DNA of 64,000 bases, from NCBI GenBank assembly GCA_007570785.1, contig ML661885.1, forward strand, positions 35,287,683 through 35,351,682, in the 5' to 3' direction. A program made the translations under genes and the position numbers. The notes under the pieces are model-generated. The model was not told where the DNA came from. It ran no database searches and saw only the letters and a program-made list of their open reading frames with translations. Below, in pieces: positions 46,311-57,716 of the stretch; within the stretch, counting starts at the first letter, position 1, and the number at the start of each line of letters is the position of its first letter. Source of the stretch: Antilocapra americana. Lineage: Eukaryota > Chordata > Mammalia > Artiodactyla > Antilocapridae.

Positions 46311-46890
46311 GAGGATAGGTGTGTTATTTAATGCTCATCCTCTCCTAAAGAATGGTGAAGTTTTTATAGCAGCTATCTTCTTCAGGCAGAGATGAAGTTT
46401 TTACTGCTCAGCATTATAATTCAGAAAAGGTTTTGAATTCTGCTAAAACAAGATTTGATGTGTAATCATTTGGAGGAAGAAGCATGGTTTGGAATAAGTA
46501 ATAAACATTATAAATTTTCTCAGATCTCAATGACTTGTGCTTGAAAGAACCATTTATGAAAAAGGACAGCATAAGTACTTACTTTAAGAAAGGCTAGGAA
46601 GATATCAGTCACAAAGGGCAATTATGATATTGCTTTGTGTACTTGTTTGCTTTTACCACTTACTGTTGAGCAAACAGTTCATGAAGCACCAAAATGATGC
46701 ATATTTAATAGGACAGGAGGTCAAGGGAACAAAGAGAGGAATAAGCAAGTAGGCAAAAATGAAACATCAGTAAGACATTATTTTATATCAAACTTTTAAC
46801 AAAGAAATCAGTAAGAAGGGAAACATTTGGCGAAATTTTTGTTTTTTTACTATAAAAATTGTGCTGTTTTAAAGCTTCTAGGGTAAGAAA

Positions 46891-46930
46891 CTTGTTCATT
46901 AACCCATATTTATTAGAGGCTACTTTGTGC
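46891..46930 (+). repeat. 40-bp inverted repeat, left arm
   Basis: Positions 46891-46930 are the reverse complement of 47271-47310 with one mismatch (A at 46915). The arms share changes away from the L2 3' end consensus. Confidence 0.95.
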
Positions 46931-47270
46931 CTCTCCAATGAGAAGAGACTGCTTCCTAAATAACCAGTACACTATGCCAACAGGGAAAAATCTACATAAG
47001 AAATCAGGAATGGGTCATCGACATATCATATTTTGTTAGTGCTGGGCTGATGAATTTGCTTCATTTACCCACCTCCCATCATCTTTCTAGAATCACTGAT
47101 ACCCCATCCCTACTTCCCAGAGTTGGGCTGGATGTCCTACCTATAGCTAGTGTTATCATGGTGTACTCATTTCTCTCTAATACTTACTGGTTGCCATTGA
47201 CTACTTTCTCAACTGACACCTCAGTTGAGGAAAAGGGTATGTCTTGTTTCAGATAATATCTCCAACACTT
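46931..47270. other. Spacer of the 40-bp inverted repeat
   Basis: From about 47040 this is L2-like (+), with CACCTCCCATCATCTTTC, a pyrimidine-rich body, and TATGTCTTGTTTCAG leading into the right arm. Confidence 0.5.
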
Positions 47271-47310
47271 GCACAAAGTAGCCTCCAATAAATATGGGTT
47301 AATGAACAAG
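47271..47310 (-). repeat. 40-bp inverted repeat, right arm
   Basis: The mate of 46891-46930. It coincides with an L2-type 3' terminus (GCCTCCAATAAATATGGG). Confidence 0.95.
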
Positions 47311-47727
47311 GACACGAAAGATGATATGACCCTCTCTACAGAGAATCATCCCAGACTTGAGGGAAAAGGAACTGATCTTGACATTTTTTAATTCAGGGAA
47401 ACAAATGTGGAGATGAGGATTGACCATGAGGTTAAAGGCCCATCTCCTGGACTTGCCCTTTCTTCTGAAGGTCAGTATCATTTTGACCCATTCAGCACTA
47501 AGGGAAAGCCTTGTATTCTAACTGTAGTGCAAACTCTTCACTACAGGGACCAGTGTGGTGAGGGGATTTTTCAAGGTATTCCCTGTTGTAGCTATAGAAG
47601 TAATCAAGTTCTTTCTTCCATTTCCAGGGGCTATTAAAAATAAATTGCTTTTCTTTCAGGGTTAGTACATTCTATATCCTGACTGCCCCCAAACTCTAAG
47701 GCTGTATGATTTCTTAATGTTGTAAAT
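47311..47727. other. Unassigned stretch
   Basis: No named repeat. The frames at 47299-47637 are short, opposed and unsupported. Confidence 0.4.
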
Positions 47728-47935
47728 AGTGAAAGTTTTAGTCTCTGAGTCATGTCCAACTCTTTGTGACCCCATGGACTGTAGCCTGCCAGGCTCCTCC
47801 ATTCATAGAATTTTCCAGACAAGAATACTGGAGTGGGTAGCCATTCCCTTCTCCAGGGGATCTTCCCAATCCAGGGATCAAACCTAAATCTCCTGCATTG
47901 CAAGCTGATTCTTTACCGTCAGAGCCACCAGGGAA
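47728..47935 (-). mobile_element. Bov-tA SINE
   Basis: Antisense element from AGTGAAAGTTTTAGTCTCTG to GAGCCACCAGGGAA. Confidence 0.92.
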
Positions 47936-48054
47936 TTTTGCTATTTTAATTTCATTTTCAATTGTTTGTTGATAGTATCAATATATAGAGATATAGTTTC
48001 TTTTGTATATTGATCTTGTATCTTACAAATTAACTTATTAGTTCTTCTGTATGT

Positions 48055-48261
48055 ATGTGTTAGTCGCCCAGTCATGTTCGACTCTTTGCGACACCATGGA
48101 CTCTAGCCCACCAGGCTCCACTGTCCTTGGAATTCTCCAGATGAGAATACTGGAGTGAGTTGCCATTTCCTTCTCCAGGGAATCTGCCAAAGCCAGGGAT
48201 CGAACTCAGGTCTCCTGCACTGCAGGCAGATGCTTTACCATATGAGCTACTGGGGAAGCCC
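48055..48261 (-). mobile_element. Bov-tA SINE nested in old L1
   Basis: Antisense SINE from ATGTGTTAGTCGCCCAGTC to ACTGGGGAAGCCC. Confidence 0.92.
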
Positions 48262-48490
48262 AAACACATATTTGTTCTTAGTAGCTTTTTAATAGATTAT
48301 TTGGGATTTTATATGTAGAACATCCTACCATCTGCAAATAAAGGCAGATTTAATTCTTTCTTTCCAATAAAGAGGCCTTATTTTTTCTTTCTGTTTTGTT
48401 GTGGTTAGAAATTGAATTACAGTGATAAATAGAAGACATTTTTGTTTTTTCTCAATCTTAGATAAAGCTCACCCTTAGGTATATCATTTG

Positions 48491-48699
48491 CTGTTGTTCA
48501 GTCGCTCAGTCGTGTCCGACATTATGCAACTCCATGGACTGTAGCACACCAGGCTTCCCTGTTCTTCACTATCTCCTAGAGTTTGCTCAGACTCACATGT
48601 ATTGAATCACTGACGCCATCCACCCATCTCATCCTCTGTCACCTGTGTCTCCTCCTGTCCTCAATCTCTGCCAGCATCAGTGTCTTTTCCAATGATATA
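48491..48699 (-). mobile_element. BovB 3' end nested in old L1
   Basis: The plus strand reads the antisense BovB tail: CTGTTGTTCAGTCGCTCAGT, then CACCAGGCTTCCCTGTTCTT, CATCTCATCCTCTGTCACCT and CAGTGTCTTTTCCAATGA. 5'-truncated. Confidence 0.9.
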
Positions 48700-49461
48700 T
48701 CATTAAACATACCATGAGGTGTGATATGAGCTGTAGGTTCTTTATGATGCCCTTTATCACATTAAAATAGTTCCTTCTCTTTTTCAATTTTGATAATGTT
48801 TATAATAAACAGTTACTGAATTTTATTGATTTTAAAAATTTTATTCTGAATTGTGAAGTACATTGATTGATCTTTTGAAAGCTGGATCAAGTCTATTCCT
48901 CAGATGACCTTCTCTTGCTAAAAATACTATTCCTTTTTATGTTATTAGAATCAATTTTCTTATATTTTGTTGGAGGTTTTGTGGATCCAGGGATATTTGT
49001 TGGTAATTTACCTATACTGCAATGTCTTTGACAGGGTATCATAAATAGGATAGCCTCAAAAAAAATGAGTTGGGAATTTTTCTCTCCTAATCTATTTTCC
49101 AAAAGAATGTGTGTAAGATTCATATCATTTGAAATGAGCTGGGTCATTTTCCTTGTGGAAACCTTTCTTATTATCAAAGTCAATTAATAGATATAAAGCT
49201 ATACAGATATTCTATCTATTCCTGAGTTTTGGTAAGTTACATTTACCCAGGAATTTGTTCCTTCTTCCAAATATTGAATGCTAGCTTAAAGGTGTTTTAA
49301 TAGTTTTAATACCTGTAAAAAAGTTTTATAATATTTACTCTTTGATTCCAGTGTTCTTACTCTATATATTTTTTTATTTGATTAACATTGCTTGGGTTTT
49401 TTTTTTTTGCCCATTTTTTTAATCTTTTAAAATAACATCTGCCTTTCACAAAATAAGTAAC

Positions 49462-49940
49462 TTAAATGGATCATATAACTAATTGTAAAATGAAAAACTG
49501 TATAACTACTAAAAGATAACATAGGAAGAAACCTAGATGACCTTGGGTTGTCTTTTGAGATACAACATCAAATGCATGATCTATAAAAGAAATAATTGAT
49601 AAGCTGGACTTCATTAAAATTAAAAACTTCTGCTCTGTGAAAGACAATGCCAAGAGAATGTAAAAGACAAATCACAGGATGGAGGATATTTGCAAAATCC
49701 ACATCAAATAAAGAATTATTATTCAAATTACACAAAGATCTCTTAAAATGTAACAACAAAAATAAACAAATTAAAAAATAGATCAAAGATCTTAACAAAT
49801 ACCTCCTCAAAGAAGACATACAGATGGCAAATAAGCATATGAAAATAAGCCCCATATCATATTTCATCAAGAGAAATGAATATTAAAACAGTGGCAAGAT
49901 ATCACTACACATCTACAGGAATGGCCAAAATTTAAAGACA
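49462..49940 (+). mobile_element. Ancient L1 ORF2 C-terminal segment, sense
   Basis: Translation gives degraded L1 ORF2 C-terminal motifs, including L-D-F-I-K-I-K-N-F-C-S-V-K-D at about 49601-49645 and A-N-K-H-M-K further on. It abuts the antisense ORF2 segment to the left. Numerous stops. Confidence 0.75.
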
Positions 49941-50154
49941 ATATGCTTGGTCCAACTATCTGTTGTTGGATCCATTGTTTTTATTATTTCATATCAGCAT
50001 ATGAATTAACTGTCATTATGTATAGAATCCACATTTGACTTAATGAGCTGTAGATGAAGTTTGAGGGTGATAAAGGACCAAATTTTGCTGACGAGGACTA
50101 AATCTTCAACATAGCCTATAATGGAATACTTTTTCCTGGAAGAGTACCAACTAC
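49941..50154. other. Unassigned gap between L1 and BovB
   Basis: No motif recognised. Confidence 0.4.
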
Positions 50155-51175
50155 TATTCAATAAACTATGGAAAATTCTTAAAGAGATGGGAATACCAGA
50201 CCATCTTACCTGTCTCCTGAGAAACCCATATGCAGGCTAAGAAGCAACAGTTAGAACCAGACATGGAACAATGAATTGGTTCAAAATTTGGAAAGGAGTA
50301 TATCAAGGCTGTATATTGTCACCCTGCTTATTTAACTTATATGAAGGGTACATCATGTGAAAGTTGGAATCAAGATTGCTGGGAGAAATATCAACAGCCT
50401 TAGATATGCAGATGAGACCACTTTAATGGCAGAAAGTGAATAGGAACTAAAGAGCCTCTTGATGAAGTTGAAGGAGGAGAATGAAAAAGCTGGCCTAAAA
50501 TTCAACATTCAAAAAACTAAGATCACGGCATCTGGTCCCATCACTTCATGGCAAATAGATGGGGAGAAATTTTGAAACAGGGGCAAATTTTATTTTCCTG
50601 GGCTCCAAAATCACTGCAAACAGTGACTATAGCCATGAAATTAAAAGACGCTCCTTGGAAGAAAAGCTATGACAAACCTAGACAGCATATTAAAAAGGAG
50701 AGACATCACTCTGTTGACAAACGTCTGTGTAGTCAAAGGTATGGTTTTTCCAGTAGTCATGTATGGATGTGAGAGCTGGACCATAAAGAAGGCTGAATGC
50801 TGAAGAACTGATGCTTTTGAACTGTGGTGCTGGAGAATACTCTTAAGATTTCCTTCGACAGCAAGGAAATCAAACCAGTCAATTCTAAGGGAAATCAACC
50901 CTGAATATTCATTGGAAGGACTGATGCTGAAGCTGAAGTTCTGATACTTGGGCCACCTGATGAGAAGAGCCAACTCACTGGAAAAGACCCTGATGCTGGG
51001 AAAGATTGAGGGCCAAAGAAGAAGGGGTGGAAGAAAATGAGATGGTTGGGTGGCATCACCAAATCAATGGAAATGAGTCTGAGCAAACTCTGGGAGATAG
51101 GGAAGGACAGAGAAGACTGGCGTGCTGCAGTTCATGGGGTCGCAAAGAGATGAACGTGGTTTAGTGAGTAAACAA
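50155..51175 (+). mobile_element. BovB (RTE) LINE, 1-kb 3' part with decayed reverse transcriptase
   Basis: It begins in the reverse-transcriptase domain: the G-C-I-L-S-P-C-L-F-N-L-Y block is at about 50311-50340. The catalytic YADD motif reads YADE at about 50406, with a stop a few codons later. It continues through the ORF2 C-terminus (V-M-Y-G-C-E-S-W-T at about 50759) into the 3' UTR ending near CATGGGGTCGCAAAGAGATG. The element cannot move itself. Confidence 0.9.
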
Positions 51176-51263
51176 TAATTGTTCACTGAAAGTTTATGAG
51201 TTTCCAGTACAGTTTATTAGTTAACAGATAAGAGATTGTTTTAGCTAATCCTTATCATTACTT

Positions 51264-51484
51264 TGGCTTCCCTGGTGGCTCAGAAAGTAAAGAATCCACC
51301 TGCAATGTGGGATACCTGTGTTCAATCCCTGGGTTGGGAAGATCGCCTGGAGGAATCTGGAATGGCAACCCACTCCAGTATTCTTGCCTGGAGAATCCCC
51401 ATTGACAAAGGAGCCTGGCAGGCTACAGTCCATGGGGTCCCAAAGAGTTGGACACAACTGAGTGACTAAGCACAGCACAGCATA
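51264..51484 (+). mobile_element. Bov-tA SINE, first of a pair
   Basis: The head GGCTTCCCTGGTGGCTCAG leads through the body to the tail ACTAAGCACAGCACAGCA. It is preceded by cattactttgg. Confidence 0.93.
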
Positions 51485-51490
51485 GTTACC

Positions 51491-51650
51491 TTGGTTTCTC
51501 TGGTGGTTCAGGCAGTAAAGAATCTGTCTGCAATGCAAGAGACCTAGATTTGATCCCTGAGTGGGGAAGATCCCATGGAGAAGGGAATGGCTACCCACTC
51601 CAGTATTCTTGCCTAGAGAATTTCATAGTCAGAGGAGCCTCACAGGCACG
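51491..51650 (+). mobile_element. Bov-tA SINE, second of a pair, truncated
   Basis: Head GGTTTCTCTGGTGGTTCAGG to GAGGAGCCTCACAGGC; the last third is missing. It is flanked by tagttaccttgg and taattaccttagg. Confidence 0.88.
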
Positions 51651-51670
51651 CCGGAGCAACTATAATTACC

Positions 51671-52459
51671 TTAGGAGATAGTTATTTTTATGTCTCAGAC
51701 ATGTGAAATAAATTTCCTAAAGTCAGTCACAAGATCATTTATTGTAGAAATTCAAAGCCTAAGCTATATGATCTCAAAAACTATGCATATTTTTAAAAGC
51801 CACCATGCTGTGCTACTTCCTATAAAATTAACTGGTTGCCAACACTGCTTACATAATCTGCTTGAAGATGTGCTATAGAACAAAAGAATGATCACTAGGG
51901 AAAAAAAATCCCTCAAGAATGATGAAATTTGAGTCAAAAAGTGCTGGCATTAAAACTATTTAGATATATAAAGCTAACTCTAGGTAGTTGTTCTACATAT
52001 GGTTATGAAGTTAATTTTAAATGTGTTTTTCAACCAGGAAGATACAACATGTAGTAGAAATAGATGACAGTGATTACAATTATATAAATGTTCCATTTTC
52101 CATGAAAGAGCATTTAGAAAGAATGAAAGCAAAATAAACCAGAATTCTGACATGGTGATCTCTGGATTGTGAAATTTTGTCTTATTTATTTCATTATACT
52201 TTTCTGTATTTTTTGAAATAATAAAAACTTTACCAAAGAATAACATTTCCTTTTTGATGTTGTGAAAGACTCAAAACACTTGAAATATGTAATAGCTGAT
52301 ATTTATTCCAAAAATGCATCTGTGCAGGAAATTTTTCCTTTGAGTCAACTTAATCCAACCAAAGCTCCCACTCTGTAGGCTAACAAGAAATGGAGCCATA
52401 GATACTCCTTGAACTCTGCCTACAGGAGAATTCTGCAACAGTCCTGAATGTTCTATGTT
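51671..52459. other. Unassigned AT-rich stretch
   Basis: No named repeat or gene-like frame. Confidence 0.45.
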
Positions 52460-52517
52460 TTGGGTTGGCCAAAAATTTCATACAGAAAAGCCCAAGTGAA
52501 CTTTTTGGCTAACACAA
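52460..52517 (+). mobile_element. Mini-mariner (both terminal repeats, almost no interior)
   Basis: TTGGGTTGGCCAAAAATTTC at the left end pairs with GAACTTTTTGGCTAACACAA at the right end as an inverted repeat, 17 of 20 equal. The terminal sequence is typical of the bovine mariner family. No transposase is present. Confidence 0.75.
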
Positions 52518-53586
52518 TACAATACAGTATTTGAAGGTTGTTACTTTTCACTTATCTAGACTGGTTATTGTTCAGAGAATCAGTATCCAGGAAGACCTGG
52601 GTCCTTGAAGGCCAGGATCTGTATCTTGCCACCTGGAATGAAAGAAACTTTTCCATTTTCTTGAGATCCTGGTCTTCATAACATTCATGGTCCTCTTGTA
52701 TTTCCTGGGTTAGAGCAACTCATCCTTTCTCTGCTACTTTTCTCAACTCCCTCACAGCACTTACCTCTCTTCCATTTCCTTTGAATAATAATTCTCTTTT
52801 TAGTTAAAGCTTTCACAAAAGATTGGAAGAGATCTTTTCTTTGGACATTAAAAAAAAAATCTCCATTTTGTTCTCTGTGATGAGTAGACAGCCAAAGATT
52901 TTTGGCAATTAGTGAAGAGAAAAGCTTTTAGCTAGGTGCTGGAGTTGAAAGAAACTCACAACCCAGTTGGGAAGATGGGCCACCCATATGGATAAATAAT
53001 CACCCAGAGAGCACTAGTGCATAAAGAGGAAGTACAAATTGGAGGTCATGGTTTTATTGTCATCTCTTTCCAATGTCTTTAAATCTTTCCTTCATCTTTT
53101 TTACTTCTTTAATTTTTATCTGGTATTTTTTCCTCCATCATGTCCTTAATCAGGATCCTCAATCTTTTCCCCCAAATGGAAGCAGACAGATTTCTTCCTT
53201 CCTACACAGTTTACTCAAGTATGTCAGAGTGATTTTGTTTTTCTCCCAAAGTAAATTAGAATTTTGAAATGTCAGGTAGACAGATGTGTTAAAAGTTCTT
53301 TCAGGTAGAGGAAGAGAGATGATTCAACATCTTTGCATAGAGGAAACATAACAGAATTTAGTTCTATTATGTTCTAGTGCATATAAATCTCATAAATTGC
53401 AGGTTCTGAATTATTTCAACAAAACTCTGCCCTTTCAAAGGTTTATCAAGAACACCTCCTTGTTAAAAAAGATAAGGTGATACCACAACACAATTGGCTG
53501 CCTCTCTCATTTCATCCTGAGTTGTCAATTTCATGAGCACTTCTTTCTTCTCTAAATGTGCCTTCTTTACTAAAAGGAACCAGAAG
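52518..53586. other. Unassigned stretch
   Basis: A/T-rich with pyrimidine patches; nothing named. Confidence 0.45.
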
Positions 53587-53780
53587 TAAAGTGAAGTCGC
53601 TCAGTCATGTCTGACTCTTTGCGACTTCATGGACTGCAGCCCACCAGGCTCCTCCATCCATGGAATTTTCTAGGCAAGAGTACTGGAGTGGGTTGCCATT
53701 TTCTTCTCCAGGGGCTCTTCCTAACCCAGGGATCGAACCCTGGTCTCCCGCACTGTGAGAGGTTTTCCTAAATGAGCTAG
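53587..53780 (-). mobile_element. Bov-tA SINE
   Basis: GTGAAGTCGCTCAGTCATGT to CCCTGGTCTCCCGCACTGTG; the tRNA head is degraded at the right end. Confidence 0.9.
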
Positions 53781-54139
53781 TTTGTCCAGTACAGTATCAT
53801 CTCACCTAGCTTTCCTGATCACCTCAGTGTCTGTTTATTTAATCTATCAGAGAAAAAGAAATATGGAGGAAGAAAAATAATAAGGAAATATGTATAATAT
53901 TGTACATTTGTATAATATTAGAAGATTGAAATAAAACACAGAAAAAACCATTTAATCCTTTACTGTTCCTCAAATATTCCCTTAAGGTCATCTTTCTTAT
54001 GACTCTTTGATTCTTAACATTTTCCATTTTCAAGATCTCAAGAACACATGAATAGTGTACACTAAATGCATATTAAAATATGCTCTGTTATTCTGAGTTG
54101 AAAGAAGTTTTCTCCTTGGATATCATGATTTTAATATTA

Positions 54140-54320
54140 AAAGACTTGGGTTCTAATCCTTGCTTCTCTCCCTAGATAAGTGATGTTATAGAAGAGACAG
54201 CTACTCTGCATCTCAGTTGCTTCATTAATAAGATGAGAAAAAGAATCAAGTTTCTAGGATTGTTGGGAGGGATACAACAGGTACTACAATGGTTGCTGAG
54301 CCTGTAACATAGAAAGCACA
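54140..54320 (+). mobile_element. MIR SINE
   Basis: It carries GACTTGGGTTCTAATCCTTG, then CATCTCAGTTGCTTCATTAA, AAGATGAGAAAAAGAATCAA and GGATTGTTGGGAGGGATACA, the MIR order. Confidence 0.7.
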
Positions 54321-54338
54321 TATTTGGAATTTTTAAAA

Positions 54339-54618
54339 ATACTTATTTATTTTTGGCTGCACTGGGTCTTCAATGCTACACGCAGGCTTTCTCTAGTTGT
54401 GGTGAGCAGGGGCTACTTTCTAGCTGTGGTGAGCGGGCTTCTCATTGCAGTGGCTTCTCTTATTGAGGAGCACGGGCTCTACAGGGCATGGGCTACAGGA
54501 GTTGTGGCACATGGGCTTAGTTGCCCTGTGGCATGTGGAATCTTCCCAGACTAGAGACTGAACCTGTGTCCTTTGCATTGGCAGGTTATTCTTAACCACT
54601 GGACCACCAGTGAAGCCC
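54339..54618 (-). mobile_element. Long CHR-type artiodactyl SINE
   Basis: The plus strand reads antisense from TTATTTTTGGCTGCACTGGG through GAGCGGGCTTCTCATTGCAG to GGACCACCAGTGAAGCCC. Target duplication: tatttggaatttttaaaa at 54321 and tgtttggaattttaaaa at 54621. Confidence 0.9.
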
Positions 54619-54639
54619 TATGTTTGGAATTTTAAAATG

Positions 54640-56902
54640 CTTTCTTGAGTATAAAGTAAAAGAGAAACTGGTTTATGAGTTACACTTAGAGGTTTGGGAT
54701 TGGCCAATATATTTCCCTCAGGACCCACAGAGTTCTGGGGAGAGCCTTTTAAAACCAGCAAAGTTCTAGGAAGTGCTCTCTGCCGAACATATGAGTTGCA
54801 TCTACTGTTTCCTGACTTTGACTTCTGCTCATAACCTAACTGTGATTTCTGTTGGTGTTTTCCATTCAATTCCAAAGGATCAGCTGTCCTTTGTTACCCT
54901 CTATTTTCTTGTCCTGACTTTGCCCGTGCTTGTCCAGGACAAAAGACTTTGCTCTTCTTGCCTTTAGAAATTCCCCTGACAGTGACATCTGGCAGAGTTC
55001 AGGACTGTGCTCTCCAAAGGAGCTTGGGAAGTAATTTAAAAGCTATTTTGGAGTCAGAGCGCAGGGAAAAAGCTTTAGTAAGACAATAATATTAAGGGCT
55101 AGTACTTTATAACTAGCTTTTTGTATGTTTGCTTATCAGGTTCATTTAGCACTTTTCCATAAAAGAAAGCAAGTTTCTGAAACTTGTTCACTCCTAAAAT
55201 GAAAAGGGAACCTAATTTGAATTTTAATAGACAAAATAGTGTTTGTAACTGACTACATTTGATTGTTTATTCTTCCAATTTTAGGTAAGAATTTAACAAA
55301 GGAAAGGCATCAGATGCTGGGTGGGTACAAAATCAAACCAGATGTAGCCTACGTCTTAAGAAGCTTTCCGTGTTGAATAAAGAGCAAAAAGTTTAGAATA
55401 GAAGTAAAATATTAGAAGAATAAAGTCTCATGGGAATTTAAAGGAAGGGGAGATTATTCCTAGCTACAAAAACCTAGGAAACCTTCATGTAGGAGGTAGT
55501 TGTTTATTTCTTTCTTCATTGTAATTTGGTATTTTGTCTTGGAAAAAATGCAGGCAAGGAAGGCTAAGAAATGAAGGCACGCCAAAGGATAAGTGCAAGG
55601 AAACATGTGTAATGAAATAACATTTTTACCTCCAAAGTCTAGCAATGGATGGGTGAATTGGCTAAGTTTGTGTTGAGCATCAGAAGCTCAGCTGTAACTT
55701 AATAAAGGCAATGCATTAGGCCAGATAACTGTAAAACCCAGAGGAATGTTAATTTCATGCATAACTAGATCCAGGTGCTTAAACAACGTCATCAGGCTCA
55801 CCCGAGGTCATCTGGCTCAGCCCCTTGGCTGTGCTTTCTTTTGTAAATTCTCAGAAGTTCTTTGCTTGTAATGGCTGCTGGTTATTCTAGGCTAAATGCT
55901 GCCAAGTCACCTTCGGTGGAAAAGGTGTTGGGGCTGATAGTTTAGGTTCTGTTTGGGAAACAGGAGGTTTCATGCCTATCCCTAAGGCAACTGCTATAGC
56001 CAGGGGAGGGGGCTCTTTGGTTGACCAAGTCTGAATTGTGTGTGAGCCCTTAGAGCCTGAGAATGGAATCAGCCTCGAGATAACCCCACAGTCTGAGAAT
56101 CAAGAGAGGTAGTTCACCAGGAAAAGCCAGGATGATGTGATTAGCAGAAGGATGGCTGAATGGAGGGGCTGTAGGAGCACACGGTATTTCATAACGAAGG
56201 AAAACTCCAGGTCTGGGAGGAGGAGGAGCGTCTGACTAAGCAATCTCCTGATCACTGCTGTCATCCTTCCGGCTGTGCATGGTTCCTTCTTTAACATTCT
56301 GCTAGAAGTATAGTTTTTAAAAAAGCAAGCACATCTCCATCGGGTCTCATTAGCACAACTAAAGCCAACTGAGTGTTTAAAAAAATAAGAGCTATTTTTC
56401 TTAAGATAAACTGAGGCATATTAAAACATTTGCTTATTTGAGCAAAGCTCAAATTGATTGTCCTTGGATTTCAGTGTCTAACCCTGAAGCATTTACAAGC
56501 TTAGATTTTGGTTTGTTTTTGTGAACCACCACAGCATGAGAGCCACCTCAGTCTAACAGGTCTCCTTTTTAAACTGATTTAACAATTCAAAGGACTGTAT
56601 TCCCAAATAACAATTTCTCTTTTGAGAAAATCATAGAGTAGGGGAAAGGGAAAATCTCTTTTCTGCTTCCTTCTTTCCTGATAATGCCCAGAATTTTGTT
56701 CTCATAGGCTCATCTCCTCAAGAGCATCCTCAAACCGCCAAGCTGACTGCTTTCTTGGCAACAAAGAAACTGACATAAAGGCATTCGCCCTAAGGCATGA
56801 GACCTCACCAAGATGTGAGGAAGGGTTTCCTGGGTTTTCCCCATTTTAAGAATAATCCTCCAGAAGAAACATTTTCTTTTTAGAACATGGTAGGTAGACA
56901 TT
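54640..56902. other. Single-copy-like DNA
   Basis: About 2.2 kb without a confident repeat. The short frames at 54618-56297 are scattered on both strands and unsupported. Confidence 0.45.
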
Positions 56903-57107
56903 AGGGGCTTCCCAGGTGGCTGAGTAATAACGAATCCACCTGCCAAGGCAGAAGACACAGGAGACATGGATTTGATCCCTGGGTTGGAAAGATCTCCTGG
57001 AGGAGGAAATCACAGACCGCTGCAATATTTTTGCCTGGAAAACCTCATGGACAGAGCAGCCTGATGGGCTACAATCCATGGGGTTGCAAAGAGTCAGATA
57101 TGATTGT
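56903..57107 (+). mobile_element. Bov-tA SINE
   Basis: GGGGCTTCCCAGGTGGCTGA to GGGTTGCAAAGAGTCAGATA, with about 10-15% divergence by eye. Confidence 0.92.
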
Positions 57108-57127
57108 GTGTGTGCACCCTCAATGCT

Positions 57128-57250
57128 CTTTCTAACCTCTCTTCCTCCTCCTCTGTTCTCCTCCTCCTCCTCCCCTCCTCTCTTCCTCCTCTTTTTGCTT
57201 CTTCTCATTTCCTATTCCTTCTTTTCTTCCTCAATGAACAACAACAACAA
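57128..57250. repeat. Pyrimidine tract (CTT/CTC-rich), then (AAC)n
   Basis: About 110 bases of almost pure C/T on the plus strand, with several TCCTCC mirror-like blocks, end in an ACAACAACAACAA run. It generates spurious Lys/Arg/Glu-rich frames on the minus strand. Confidence 0.9.
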
Positions 57251-57487
57251 AGTCAGTTGAGACTTACTGTCTAAAAACATACCAACTTTTGAGTGCTACC
57301 TGATAAAGGAGAAGTATCAAAGTGTGCAGCAAAACAAAAACCTAGGTGCTTATTCCCCATACTACCAGGTCATGTGATTTTATATCTAGACCTCAATCAA
57401 TGAGAGCTGATTGTTTCATGACTGATTAGATTTGGGCTATTCATTCACAAGGATCCCCAAATTCCTTTGGTTAAAATATTTATCATG

Positions 57488-57716
57488 ACTTAACTTCACT
57501 GGGTATGACAGTCTTTAAGTCTATCCACGTCTCTACAATTGATACAATTTCTTTACTTCTATGACTAAGTAATATTCCCTTGTATAAACAGGCCACATCT
57601 TTATCCAGAAAAGAGGGGATATATGTATATCCATAGCTAATTCACTTTGCTGTATAATAGAAACTACCACAATATGGTAAAGCAACTTTACTCCAATAAG
57701 AATTAATTAAAAAAAA
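57488..57716 (+). mobile_element. Short L1 with 5' inversion (twin priming)
   Basis: The left part (57488-57604) is antisense L1: ACTTCACTGGGTATGACAGT, then AAGTAATATTCCCTTG and CCACATCTTTATCCA. The right part (from about 57608) is sense L1 3' end: ATATATGTATATCCATAGCT, TTCACTTTGCTGTATAATAG, ACTCCAATAAG and an A-run. Target duplication atttatcatg lies at 57478-57487 and 57717-57726. Confidence 0.88.

Larger units (their letters stand above)
47940..49460 (-). mobile_element. Ancient L1 ORF2 segment, antisense, twice interrupted
   Basis: The plus strand follows antisense L1 ORF2 order: GATAGTATCAATATATAGAG, TACCATCTGCAAATAAAGGC, TACATTGATTGATCTTTTGA, then GGATATTTGTTGGTAATTTA and AGCCTCAAAAAAAATGAG. 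A Bov-tA and a BovB end are inserted in it. Numerous stops; not coding. Confidence 0.75.

Noticed and set aside
56846..57208. Lys/Arg/Glu-rich 120-codon minus frame suggesting a charged protein
   Set aside because: It is produced by the pyrimidine tract plus a SINE.
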